This document shows, piece by piece, positions 1 through 7,730 of a DNA stretch of 23,846 bases (the first letter of the stretch is position 1; each line of letters starts with the position of its first letter). The DNA is from a virus, in the IMG/VR virus record IMGVR_UViG_3300046534_002092, positions 1 to 23,846 of that record; one strand, given 5' to 3'. Below the pieces are notes generated by a model that worked only from the letters and a program-made list of their open reading frames with translations, did not search any database and was not told the origin of the DNA. The position numbers and the translations under genes were made by a program.

Positions 1-823
1 CGTTGATTTCGGCGATCAGTTGTTCAAGGGTTGATTCGCGGTCGGCCATACCGGCGGCAATTGCGTCGGCGCCTAAGCGCATGTCGCCCTGACCGAAATC
101 AGACAGGACTGTTTCTTCACTAACGCCGCGATAATTTGCGACGTCGGCAATGAAGATGCTGGTGAGTTTGTCGACAAAGGTTTGTGCTAATGCGCGGCCT
201 TCTGGCGTACCGTAGTCGGGGCGTTTATGTGGGCTTTGGGTGCTTACAATCTCGATTGAGCCGGTATCGCGGTTCGGATACACCGTAAGCACACTGCCGA
301 TAGAGCCAACGGCACCGGTGCGCGCAATAACAATTTCACCCGCCGCTGAGGCCATCCAATAACCTGCACTAGCAGCATTGCCACCAACATAAGCAATGAC
401 CGGCTTACTGCTGTTGTGGATCATGGCCGAAAACTCGGCAATGCCACTGGCAATACCGCCCGGTGTGTCCATCATCAATACAATGTGCGTGGTGCGCGGG
501 TCTGCCTCAGCCGCTGCAAACTCAGTCGCTAAGGTCTCTACCGCTGGCCAACCGTAGTAGTCAGTCATCCAGTTGCTGTAACGAAACACGGGGCCAACAA
601 TAGGCATTAACGCTACGTTTTCGCGCTGGGTAACGGTTCGCGTATTTACAATTGGGCGACCAAGGCGACTTTGCAGCGCAGATATGTCGCTGGTTTGATT
701 CAGTGCAATTTCACTTATGGAACGCAAGGCTTCTGGCGTAATGGCCCACGGTTCATTGCACAGCAATTCAAACTCCGCCCCGCGATGAATATTGGGCAAA
801 GATTCAGTAACTGGATCTGGCAT
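1..823 (-). CDS. S49-family phage head protease (lambda protein C-like), C-terminus cut by window edge
   Basis: Serine peptidase of the S49/SppA clan, which in lambda-like phages trims the portal and scaffold during prohead maturation. The ATG lies 2 nt after the portal stop codon. About 274 residues are visible. The substrate-cradle motif MDTPGG lies near residues 118-123. The nucleophile is expected to be Ser152 in NAASAGYWMAS, and the general base Lys200 in SPHKRPDYG, spaced like the Ser/Lys pair of lambda C. The gene runs off the left edge, so I cannot see whether it also encodes an internal scaffold start (Nu3-like). The order portal then protease matches lambda B-C. Confidence 0.93.
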   Translation of the reverse strand, partial: MPDPVTESLPNIHRGAEFELLCNEPWAITPEALRSISEIALNQTSDISALQSRLGRPIVNTRTVTQRENVALMPIVGPVFRYSNWMTDYYGWPAVETLATEFAAAEADPRTTHIVLMMDTPGGIASGIAEFSAMIHNSSKPVIAYVGGNAASAGYWMASAAGEIVIARTGAVGSIGSVLTVYPNRDTGSIEIVSTQSPHKRPDYGTPEGRALAQTFVDKLTSIFIADVANYRGVSEETVLSDFGQGDMRLGADAIAAGMADRESTLEQLIAEIN

Positions 824-825
824 AA

Positions 826-2439
826 TTAATTCCGCTCGGGTAAGTCGGGGTTATTGTTTGGGTCACTTGGGTCGCTAGGGTCTGGATCAGCCTTACTCTC
901 TTTTACGGGGCTGAGTCCGTCTTCTGTGCGACGCTTATTTTCGAGTGCGAGCTGTTCGTGGTTTTCTTCCCAGTCGCTGCCGTCGTAGAGCATGCTTTCT
1001 TTGGCGCGAGTGCTTATGCCAATAGAGAGGCGTTTCTCTGCCGCGTTGGCATCTTTCAGTGGGTCTACCGTGCCGGGGCCATCGCCAACCCAAATACTGC
1101 CGCAGTATGCCCAGCGTAAAAGTGGGTCCTTAAAAAAGCCGGGGGCGTCGATATCGCCTAAAGCAACGGCCTCTTCTAGCCAGTGTTCATAAATCGGCTG
1201 ACAATATTCAGTGGCCAAAAATTCACGGCAACCGCGAACAAACTGCCACGCCTCCATAACCGCGGCACGGGCAGCGGTGTAGCTGGCGGTGAAGTGTTTA
1301 ATCAGCACTTCGTATGGCAGTTCTAGTGCAATGCCCACTTGACGGAGCATAGCCAACACAAACGGGTCAAAAGCTTGGTTTGGTCTACCCGGTGCAGCGG
1401 TATCTACCTCGCAACCGTCGTCTAACTCCGCAACGATGCCGCCACTTAGCGTGCCATCCCACCCGCCTTGGCGTTTATCACTGCCGCTTGGGGTTTCGCC
1501 AGTAGCCGCTGACGCTAACGGGCTCATACCACTGCCACCGGGCTTTTTAATAAACACGGCGAAGAAGGCGCTGACTACTGCCGCTTCTAGTTCTGCGTCT
1601 GTGTAACGATCAAGTTGCTTTAGTTTTTCAATTACCGGTGCAAGGTATGGCACACCACGCGGCTGACCGACGCGACGTTTGCGGTACAAGTGCAGCAATG
1701 CGCGCTTGCCGGTTTCAGTAAAGAAATCGCGTTCATCCCAGTGCATTTCTTTAACACCAAGTGCACCGGGGTGGCTACGCAGAATGTGGGCCTTTAGCGG
1801 CGCGCCATCGTCGTCACGCTCTATGCCGGCGGTGAGTTTTTCGGTGTCAGATTTACGCTGTGGGTTGCAAACGCGGTCTGCCTCAATTAGCTGCTGACAG
1901 GCGCTATAGCGTTGACCGGGACGGTCTTTGTGTACCAATAAACTGAATACATCGCCGCTGCTTAATACAGAGCGCCACGCCAGATCTTGCAGGCCGTAAA
2001 AGTTTTGCTCGCGGCAAATGTCTGGCGCGGTGCTTTCGGCATATGAGCGAAACAGAGCCTCGGTTTTACGCTGCCATTTGCGGGTTTTTTCTTCATCCCA
2101 GCCAAGTACTTCGCGGTTTACTGCGCATTTAAGCGCTAATCCGGTACCCACTGTTTTGGTAACAACGGTGTTAATGGCGCCACCGGCAATCGGGTTGTTG
2201 CGCTCAAGATCGCGGCTACGCTCACGCAGGGTCGGCAAATCTGGCAACAGGTCTGCAGCCGCACTGCCATTAGAGGCGTTAAACTTGCTCAAGGTGCGCT
2301 TACGGCGAGATGCGCCGGAGTAGCCCCCCAATGCTTGAAACTCCATTCGTGCTCTTAAGCGATTGGCGGCACGCTCAGGTAATGCCCACGCAATAACTTT
2401 GTCGAGCGTGTTAGGTTCGGGGAGCTTAAAATGACTCAT
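826..2439 (-). CDS. Lambda-family portal protein
   Basis: Portal protein (lambda gpB / PF05136 type), 537 residues, forming the ring at the head vertex through which DNA enters and to which the tail joins. Recognisable features are the early NNPIAGGAINTVV stretch near residues 80-92, which is typical of this family, the QLIEADRVCNP region near 180-190, and the LEAAVVSAFFAVFIKKP helix near 285. The C-terminus is rich in Asp, Pro and Asn, which is usual. The start ATG overlaps the stop of the gpW-like gene by 4 nt (ATGA), implying translational coupling. Length and position fit the family well. Confidence 0.94.
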   Translation of the reverse strand: MSHFKLPEPNTLDKVIAWALPERAANRLRARMEFQALGGYSGASRRKRTLSKFNASNGSAAADLLPDLPTLRERSRDLERNNPIAGGAINTVVTKTVGTGLALKCAVNREVLGWDEEKTRKWQRKTEALFRSYAESTAPDICREQNFYGLQDLAWRSVLSSGDVFSLLVHKDRPGQRYSACQQLIEADRVCNPQRKSDTEKLTAGIERDDDGAPLKAHILRSHPGALGVKEMHWDERDFFTETGKRALLHLYRKRRVGQPRGVPYLAPVIEKLKQLDRYTDAELEAAVVSAFFAVFIKKPGGSGMSPLASAATGETPSGSDKRQGGWDGTLSGGIVAELDDGCEVDTAAPGRPNQAFDPFVLAMLRQVGIALELPYEVLIKHFTASYTAARAAVMEAWQFVRGCREFLATEYCQPIYEHWLEEAVALGDIDAPGFFKDPLLRWAYCGSIWVGDGPGTVDPLKDANAAEKRLSIGISTRAKESMLYDGSDWEENHEQLALENKRRTEDGLSPVKESKADPDPSDPSDPNNNPDLPERN

Positions 2440-2657
2440 AGCGGCGTAATGCCCCGCAAGGTGATACCACGAGGCGTGCCAGACGCTAAGCGGTCAACTT
2501 GGTTTTGCCAGTAGTCGATCATGCGGGTAACTTCTGCCGCGTCGGCGTATTCCAGCTGACGGCCACCAATGCGGTAACTTTGCTTTTTGCTAACAGCAAG
2601 GCTGGCATCTAACCACGCCTGCAGTTGGCTTTGTGCTTGCTCAAGCGTTATCGACAT
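2436..2657 (-). CDS. gpW-like head completion / DUF6148-type small protein
   Basis: A 73-residue protein between large terminase and portal, the place of lambda W (head-completion protein). The sequence has the pattern ITLEQAQSQLQAWLDAS near the N-terminus, SYRIGGRQLEYADAAEV in the middle and a helix IDYWQNQVDRL, which I recognise from the DUF6148/gpW-like group. It begins 6 nt after the terminase stop and ends in an ATGA overlap with the portal. The role in closing the head before tail joining is inferred from position and family. It is not distinguished from other small head-tail connector proteins. Confidence 0.8.
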   Translation of the reverse strand: MSITLEQAQSQLQAWLDASLAVSKKQSYRIGGRQLEYADAAEVTRMIDYWQNQVDRLASGTPRGITLRGITPL

Positions 2658-2663
2658 TCGTTT

Positions 2664-4766
2664 TTACCTAGTTTGGGAAAGCACACGTAGTCGGCTACGT
2701 CGCCCTGAAACAACAACCCCGCCAGTTGGCGGGGTTTGTGTGGGTTTCTTTTGTTCTTCCGGAGAGTCATCCGGATCCGGCGTTATGGGTACCGGCGCAG
2801 GCTCAAACAATGCGCCCTGCCTGATGTTGCCCTCAATGGTTGTCCAGTCTGCCTCGGTTAGCAGGTGCGTTTTAAGTGACCTTGCCGCATGCAGCGCATA
2901 AGTTTCGCAGTCGGTACCTTCATTAGCCTCCCCGGCTTTCTTCTGCCAAACCTTGCGACCATGATGCTTTCGGCTTGGTGCTTTAATTTCGGCCGTAATT
3001 TGCCGCCAGTAGTCTGGCCGCACAGTGTCGTAAAAGTGCATACGACCGGGACCAGAACCCACAAGCGGTAAGCGACCTTCAATCCAAAGATCTTTAGCCC
3101 GAGAAGTGCCGACAATGTAGGGGCGTAACCCGTATTTATAAGCCTTTTGTTCATGGTCAGTATCCAGTGCCTGCCGTGGCGGGCTAAATATTTCACGGCG
3201 TTCATCGTCTCGGGTGTTGGCGCGTTCACTCGCGCCTTTTACTGCCATTACACCTTGGTGCTGGTATTGCCGACAAAACGCATAAGCCGCGTCTTGGGTC
3301 GCGGTACCGTCCGAAGTATCTAGCGATATCGCCAGCACTCTGAGTTTTGCACCACTCTCGTGTTCAATGGGGGCAAAGAGTCGTTTGGGTAAATCAATCC
3401 AAACGCCTTGGCCAGGCAAAGTGACTTGGCCAAATATTTCACCCCAAAAAACAAGCCAGCTTTCTTCGCCACGGCCCCATGCGCGAATGACAATTGCCAC
3501 CCGGTCATGCTGTACGTCGACACCCGCAGTGAGTACCAAACCGCCAGCGGGTACGAATAATTCGGGGTAGCTTTCTGCGCGCTCGGCCAGCTTGTCTGCG
3601 TCTGGCAAATCAGATTTGTACTCGTAGGCGCGGCCTTGCTTCTGGTTTACAAATTTAATCATCATGGACAGGTCACCCTGCCGCGCTCGATGTTCAGCGT
3701 TTAGCTGTTCCCGTACTAAGCCAGCTAAAGTGGTGCCTTCCATGCAGGCGTAAAGTTCATTGAGTTCTAAAAATCCAGCGCGACCAGCGAAAGGTTTCGT
3801 TTGCACCCACCCGCATAATGGATCGCCACGTTCAATTGCATTGAATACCGTGTTGCGAATGTTTTCGCGCCGCTGGTAGTCGTCCCACATTTCACCGCAG
3901 TGTGGGCAGGAATAGACCGCTGTGCTTGGGTCGACCCTGCCGTAAATTTCGTGGGGTAATTCGCCCTCGGGTATGTCTAGTGCGCTGATGTGCGCAAAGT
4001 CCAGTACATGGCCTTTGCCGCAGCCATTACAGATTATTGGGAGTACTCGGCAATCTGTTTGAGCGAGGCGCGCTTCTGTTTTGCTAACGCCTTTAATGGC
4101 TGGCGTTCCACCCACTAGCATCTTCGATCCGGGGTAGCGCTTAATACGCTCTTCAAGCAGGCCGATCGCATCGCCCTGCCCCTTAACGTCGTCACTAGTG
4201 TCGTCTGGCTCTTCGACAACCGCCAAACCAACCGAGGATGTCGACTTGACGTTACCGGGCGAATTCGATGCAACCAGTTTTAAAAATCCACCGGGAAAGT
4301 TCTTATGATCCCAGCGATTCCCGCTTTGCCGACTGGTCGAGACCGGCATTAGTTTTTCTATCGCGGGGTTGTCTTCAACCGTCGGCTTTAATTTTTCGTC
4401 GTGAAAATTCTTGCCGTCCTTTTCCTTGGCAAACAACACCATGATCGGACGCGGCAAAAAGTGAATAAACTTGAAAATGTAGCCAATTAAAAAGTAGGTC
4501 CAACCGATCTGGCTAGCCTTCATTAAATCGACTTCGTCTACCTCTGGGTCATCCAGCGCAGCGGCAACGCCTAAAAAATAAGGTGTATAGAAAAAGTCAT
4601 ACAGGCCATGCAGCACGCCCGACACCGGCGGCAAATAGAAATTCTTTTGAATATAGTCAGCCGTAGCAATTTCCTGCTGAGGCAGAAAGCTATCCGCTGC
4701 CTCCAACAAGCTGCGCGCCAAGTTTTTCCGCGTAGCCAGCAATTCGCTCGGTTGTAGCTCCAGCAA
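2664..4766 (-). CDS. Large terminase subunit, lambda gpA family
   Basis: Motor and endonuclease that cuts and packages phage DNA (PF05876, lambda gpA type), 700 residues. Visible motifs are the adenine/Walker A-like segment DLMKASQIGWT near residues 80-90 (lambda has KSARVGYSK here), Walker B LAVVEEPDD near 181-189, a four-cysteine zinc knuckle (CNGCG and CPHCG) around residues 245-300, and the nuclease motif TAGVDVQHDRV with its metal-binding Asp. The start is uncertain. No ATG exists upstream of the first conserved block, so the assigned start is a TTG that lies 77 nt inside the small-subunit gene. Other in-frame TTG codons a little downstream are possible. This family is typical of cos phages. 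Confidence 0.93.
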   Translation of the reverse strand: MLELQPSELLATRKNLARSLLEAADSFLPQQEIATADYIQKNFYLPPVSGVLHGLYDFFYTPYFLGVAAALDDPEVDEVDLMKASQIGWTYFLIGYIFKFIHFLPRPIMVLFAKEKDGKNFHDEKLKPTVEDNPAIEKLMPVSTSRQSGNRWDHKNFPGGFLKLVASNSPGNVKSTSSVGLAVVEEPDDTSDDVKGQGDAIGLLEERIKRYPGSKMLVGGTPAIKGVSKTEARLAQTDCRVLPIICNGCGKGHVLDFAHISALDIPEGELPHEIYGRVDPSTAVYSCPHCGEMWDDYQRRENIRNTVFNAIERGDPLCGWVQTKPFAGRAGFLELNELYACMEGTTLAGLVREQLNAEHRARQGDLSMMIKFVNQKQGRAYEYKSDLPDADKLAERAESYPELFVPAGGLVLTAGVDVQHDRVAIVIRAWGRGEESWLVFWGEIFGQVTLPGQGVWIDLPKRLFAPIEHESGAKLRVLAISLDTSDGTATQDAAYAFCRQYQHQGVMAVKGASERANTRDDERREIFSPPRQALDTDHEQKAYKYGLRPYIVGTSRAKDLWIEGRLPLVGSGPGRMHFYDTVRPDYWRQITAEIKAPSRKHHGRKVWQKKAGEANEGTDCETYALHAARSLKTHLLTEADWTTIEGNIRQGALFEPAPVPITPDPDDSPEEQKKPTQTPPTGGVVVSGRRSRLRVLSQTR
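2715..2736. repeat. Perfect 9-bp hairpin inside the 3' end of the large terminase gene
   Basis: The arms AACCCCGCC and GGCGGGGTT are separated by AGTT. The hairpin lies within the codons for a TPPTGGVV stretch about 25 codons before the terminase stop. No clean T-run follows on the minus strand, so it is not a convincing terminator. It could stabilise or pause the late mRNA. Confidence 0.5.
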
Positions 4767-5166
4767 CTTTGATCACCAATGATCGATCAATCGTGATTTT
4801 GTTCACGCTTTCGATTTCCTGTAACAGCCGCTCAATACCGCCGCTATATTCGCGATTAGCAAAACTAGCCCAATCACAAAGACAATGCTGCGCATCTGCC
4901 GCCGGCACCAAAGAGCCCAATTTTTCGTTGTAAGCCAAGCGACCATTTGCCGACTTAACTTGCATGTCTTCAAGCCTTGCCGCGTTCAGCTCATCAAGCA
5001 TTGAGCCACCACGGCCTGCGGCTTTAGCGCGCAGATCGCGAATGTAAGCGACCCGTACTTCATCCATGGTTAATTTCTGCCAGTCCAGACCAAGCGATTT
5101 CATAACATCGCGAGCATTGCGTTCGCTCATATCTAAGTGACGAGCAATTTCGCGCTGTGTTGGCAT
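4690..5166 (-). CDS. Small terminase subunit (Nu1-like, DUF1441 type)
   Basis: DNA-recognition subunit of the terminase, 158 residues. The N-terminus MPTQREIARHLDMSERNARDVMKSLG is a winged helix-turn-helix of the Nu1 kind that binds the cos region. A basic linker follows (residues 45-55, RAKAAGRGG), then helices that would mediate assembly and contact with the large subunit. The gene lies immediately upstream of the large subunit and overlaps it by up to 77 nt in another frame. The gap just upstream (5167-5399) is where its binding sites would be expected. Family assignment rests on the HTH, length and neighbours. Confidence 0.85.
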   Translation of the reverse strand: MPTQREIARHLDMSERNARDVMKSLGLDWQKLTMDEVRVAYIRDLRAKAAGRGGSMLDELNAARLEDMQVKSANGRLAYNEKLGSLVPAADAQHCLCDWASFANREYSGGIERLLQEIESVNKITIDRSLVIKVAGATTERIAGYAEKLGAQLVGGSG

Positions 5167-5399
5167 ATCAAACCCAATCTAAAAAAGCACAAATGGAAAC
5201 TAAAACACTGCTATACAAGTACCAACGCAAAGGCCCCACCGAAGCGGAACCCCCCATAGCAATTTGAATCTGCAAACAAATCGGGGCCCGAATTACCCCG
5301 TTGACCAGAATTGCGAAAGGACCCATTGTTTTAGGCCTGAGGCACCCCTTTGGCGCCCTAAAAGGGTGCAAAAACCGCCATTTTTCGTCAAATTCGTGG
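5167..5399. other. Gene-free gap upstream of terminase: candidate cos region
   Basis: This 233-bp stretch has no credible ORF. It lies between the lysis/tail genes and the small terminase, the position of cos in lambda. It holds an 11-bp palindrome TCGGGGCCCGA at 5281-5291, a CGGGG/CCCCG inverted repeat (5282-5286 and 5296-5300), and an imperfect hairpin at about 5342-5369 (GCACCC and GGGTGC arms around GGCGCC). Any of these could be cosN or terminase-binding sites. The exact cut cannot be read from sequence alone. Confidence 0.45.
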
Positions 5400-6134
5400 T
5401 CATCTCGCCATCTCTCGCTCTAATGCACGAACTAGCAGGGGTTCGAACTCTTTAGCAGCGATTCGCTGAGCCACACCATAGAAATCAAAGCGCCTTTTGT
5501 ACGTAGGTCGCTTAACAAATATCAGTATGGGTCTTGCACCATTGCCAACACGCTGCCATATGCCCAATGGACCAGACCCGTTGCCCGGCCTACCCACAAA
5601 GTAATCGGGTTGATTGCGATTGCGCTTACGGCTCCTAGCAGTACGGTTAGCCATAAAGCCCGACATACGCTCAGCAGCACCCAGCGCAGAGAGTATTTGT
5701 ATTATCTGACCTCGGCTCATATTGCCTGACGCATCCATACGCGCGCGCCTACCTGGCACAGCGTACATATCAGAAGGCATAATGCCGTAGTGAATTAACG
5801 CTTTCTCAAACCGCTTATGCGGCCTGTTGCCACCATCAATGTGAGGCGGTAAATACTTGGCTGCAGGTATGCCCGACGTGCCACCCGCCCACTCATCTTT
5901 AATCCATACCCGCGAGAACAACCGTGCTGGTGTAGCGCTCAGTTTATAGATAGATCGTAATGTCCATCGTGTTGGTCTATCAAACACGCGCTGCAATTCT
6001 TGCTTCTCAGCTGCCTGCACCCGCTCAACGGTAAACGTTAGGGCTTTGGCCGTGGCCATTGGCACCTTCGTGCGCTTTAGTCGCTTAGTATCTCGAACAA
6101 CACGGTCAATGTTGTCCCTCATTTCAAGCCGCAT
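5400..6134 (-). CDS. Probable minor tail protein (GpZ / tail-completion type)
   Basis: A basic protein of 244 residues. The N-terminal part (KVPMATAKALTFTVERVQ, near residues 23-40) followed by a QRVFDRPTRWTLRSIY block resembles prophage minor tail protein Z and tail-terminator proteins, which start with a similar small helical block and a threading Arg/Lys-rich region. A strongly basic segment (RTARSRKRNRNQ) lies near residue 165-175. The position before the small terminase is unusual for lambda but common in marine prophages. The stop codon lies 233 nt before the terminase start. The function is inferred by weak family resemblance and could be another virion protein. Confidence 0.55.
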   Translation of the reverse strand: MRLEMRDNIDRVVRDTKRLKRTKVPMATAKALTFTVERVQAAEKQELQRVFDRPTRWTLRSIYKLSATPARLFSRVWIKDEWAGGTSGIPAAKYLPPHIDGGNRPHKRFEKALIHYGIMPSDMYAVPGRRARMDASGNMSRGQIIQILSALGAAERMSGFMANRTARSRKRNRNQPDYFVGRPGNGSGPLGIWQRVGNGARPILIFVKRPTYKRRFDFYGVAQRIAAKEFEPLLVRALEREMAR

Positions 6135-6136
6135 TA

Positions 6137-6505
6137 CTACCTTCGACGTGCTTTATCCGATGGCGGATTAAACGCCAAGCGATCTAACCAGCGCTGCAGC
6201 TTAACCACAGCCCGCATTGCTTCATTTACATATTCGTCGTCGCGCGTACTCGGCGTTATACCAGTGATTAATGCAATGCCCTGCAGCAACAGCGAGGCCG
6301 CGCCCACACCCGTTACAGCATAGCCAAGATACACACCAGCTGAACCAAGTAAGCCTGCAGACCCCGCCGCGCTAATACCGGCCAACACCGCATCAGAACC
6401 GGCGTCAGCCAGCGCGGGCAACGACACCAGGACAAATGCCGCAGGGAGCAAACACATCACTGCCGTAATAACGATCGACAACGTAGAGCGCGATGCCATT
6501 TTCAT
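6137..6505 (-). CDS. Small phage membrane protein with signal peptide, holin-like candidate
   Basis: 122 residues from the ATG at 6505, which has a GAGG ribosome site 6 nt upstream. A longer reading would begin at a TTG at 6517. The N-terminus (MKMASRSTLSIVI, then hydrophobic residues up to ALADA) looks like a cleavable signal sequence. A Gly/Ala-rich hydrophobic stretch (about residues 40-85) follows, probably one or two membrane passes. It ends with a charged tail containing ITPSTRDDEYV and a helix ending WLDRLAFNP, a pattern I associate with small prophage membrane proteins. Its place in the lysis cluster suggests a holin or lysis regulator, but this is not shown by sequence. Confidence 0.6.
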   Translation of the reverse strand: MKMASRSTLSIVITAVMCLLPAAFVLVSLPALADAGSDAVLAGISAAGSAGLLGSAGVYLGYAVTGVGAASLLLQGIALITGITPSTRDDEYVNEAMRAVVKLQRWLDRLAFNPPSDKARRR

Positions 6506-6521
6506 AATCCACCTCAAAAAA

Positions 6522-6845
6522 TTAATGAATAAAATCTTTAATAACCGCTAGGGCGCAAACCCCAGAAATTAGTAGCGGCAACCAACGGTCGATCAGACCA
6601 CCGCGTGTTTGCTGCTGCACATCCAGCGTCAACAGCTTTTTATCTATTGTTGTTGTCGTTTTATTTATTGTTGCAAGCTGGGCAGCTAAGCCCCCGCGAA
6701 ATTGATCAAGATCAGTTGCCATGCGCTCTTGTCTGTCTTGTTGCAGTGAGATTATTTTTGCGTGATCTGCAACTAGGCTCGCCATATTGTTGTGCTCTCT
6801 CCAGAGTCGATTGAGCTCGTCGCGCTCATGAGCCTCTAACGACAT
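6522..6845 (-). CDS. Tail-anchored coiled-coil protein, XhlA-like topology
   Basis: 107 residues starting at the ATG at 6845, chosen because AGGGA precedes it at good distance. A longer TTG/ATG start at 6884 or 6881 would overlap the upstream stop and lacks a site. Residues 1-80 are charged and helical (coiled coil, repeated Gln and Thr/Lys), and residues 84-105 form a single membrane segment (WLPLLISGVCALAVI). This layout matches haemolysin XhlA-type phage proteins that act with a holin, but there is no firm sequence identity. A spanin-like role is another option. Confidence 0.6.
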   Translation of the reverse strand: MSLEAHERDELNRLWREHNNMASLVADHAKIISLQQDRQERMATDLDQFRGGLAAQLATINKTTTTIDKKLLTLDVQQQTRGGLIDRWLPLLISGVCALAVIKDFIH

Positions 6846-6880
6846 GATAAATCCCTGCAAAAATGGCCAATGTGGCAACA

Positions 6881-7351
6881 TCAATCTCGCGTAATAACAA
6901 AATCCAAATCTTTATCAACGTATTCAATCGTTAGCGTGTCTGCCAACGCAGACTCAATCACTAAGCGATACAGCTTGCGATACGCATTGCTGCTATTGAT
7001 TAAGCGCATGCCGCCGTGAGTTGTTACAACGTCACTGCCAACCAACAAACAACCAGCGGTGTCCGCGTCATTGTTACCGCAGTGGATCAGAATGTACTCA
7101 AAGCCAGGCACATCAAGAATGTGCAGCATGCCCTCATGCATGCCCGGGTAGCGCCGCAAATAGCGCTCATGGAAACCGCCAATGCGGCGCAAGCCTATTT
7201 TGTATTTGCCCGCAGGAATCCGTGTTTCACCGCTGACTTTAATATCTCGAGGCTCATCCTCAAGCCCATAACAAACCTTTACGCCATCGACAAATACTTC
7301 AGACGCAGTGGAATCCGCGTCGGACAACACTCGATCAACGCGGATATGCAT
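6881..7351 (-). CDS. DUF5675-family protein, candidate cell-wall enzyme of the lysis cassette
   Basis: 156 residues from the ATG at 7351, preceded by AGGGG at 7357-7361. A longer in-frame start would run through a terminator. Family features are IPAGKYKIGLRR, MLHILDVPGFEYILIHCGNN and DTAGCLLVG. The His and the T-x-G-C are reminiscent of the active site of YkuD L,D-transpeptidases. In phages these proteins often sit where an endolysin is expected, and no other endolysin is visible here. The enzyme activity is inferred, not established. It is the first gene of the late operon downstream of the late regulatory region. Confidence 0.75.
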   Translation of the reverse strand: MHIRVDRVLSDADSTASEVFVDGVKVCYGLEDEPRDIKVSGETRIPAGKYKIGLRRIGGFHERYLRRYPGMHEGMLHILDVPGFEYILIHCGNNDADTAGCLLVGSDVVTTHGGMRLINSSNAYRKLYRLVIESALADTLTIEYVDKDLDFVITRD

Positions 7352-7364
7352 ATCAACCCCTGAA

Positions 7365-7389
7365 ATAAAAAAGCCCTCCAAAGAGGGCT
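7365..7389 (-). terminator. Intrinsic terminator just upstream of the lysis genes
   Basis: On the minus strand the hairpin has arms AGCCCTC and GAGGGCT with a TTTG loop, followed by TTTTTATTT. It lies 14 nt before the ribosome site of the DUF5675 gene, so it would block late genes unless read through. This is the position of lambda tR', the target of Q antitermination. Confidence 0.8.
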
Positions 7390-7518
7390 ATAGACCTAGT
7401 GTATGTGCGGCTACTGAATTACAAATGGGGCGCCAACCCAACCGATGCACCGTGGATGACATAGCCGCCGTTGCTGGGCAGCCGTTACGCGCTGGGCAAA
7501 CGTCGTTTCAGCGCGAAT
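7390..7518 (-). promoter_or_regulatory. Probable late promoter region with GCTGGGCA direct repeats
   Basis: A gene-free segment between two terminators. On the minus strand a TTGTAA followed 15 nt later by TACACT (about 7399-7425) is a weak promoter match. GCTGGGCA occurs twice, at 7473-7480 and 7491-7498, exactly 18 bp apart, within a wider imperfect repeat (CCGTT before each). In lambda the Q-binding site lies at the late promoter, so these repeats are candidate Q-like or activator sites. Promoter strength and function are guesses. Confidence 0.35.
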
Positions 7519-7550
7519 AAAAAAACCCCGCAACACTTTCGTGAGCGGGG
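7519..7550 (-). terminator. Intrinsic terminator after the Q-like gene
   Basis: On the minus strand CCCCGC and GCGGGG enclose an inner CAC-GAAA-GTG hairpin with a GNRA tetraloop, followed by seven T residues (7525-7519). It is a strong end for the leftward early transcript. The stretch 7551-7730 upstream is AT-rich, has a small GGTTGG/CCAACC inverted repeat at 7560-7579 and no gene. Confidence 0.85.
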
Positions 7551-7730
7551 CTGAGGGGAGGTTGGGTGCGACTCCAACCAACTGACAGATTTATACAACA
7601 ATACACGCTTTTTACACCCACACCCCTAATGGCGTAAACCCCCTATTTTCGCCTTTTGTGTCGGTGTTGCGTGGGTGCGTTGTTGAAGTGAAAAAGAGCA
7701 AAAATAAAACACAAAATAAATTCTAATTAT

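Noticed and set aside
992-2323. Plus-strand ORFs within the portal gene
   Set aside because: They are antisense to a clear portal coding region, have no ribosome sites and low-complexity Ser/Arg-rich translations typical of shadow frames.
2715-2736. Intrinsic terminator in the large terminase gene
   Set aside because: The hairpin is strong, but it lies in coding sequence and lacks a proper T-run on the transcribed strand, so it would cut off the portal and protease genes.
7551-7600. tRNA-like T-arm (GGTTGG and CCAACC around 7560-7579)
   Set aside because: No acceptor, D or anticodon arms can be built around it, and the T-loop consensus is absent. It is only a small inverted repeat.
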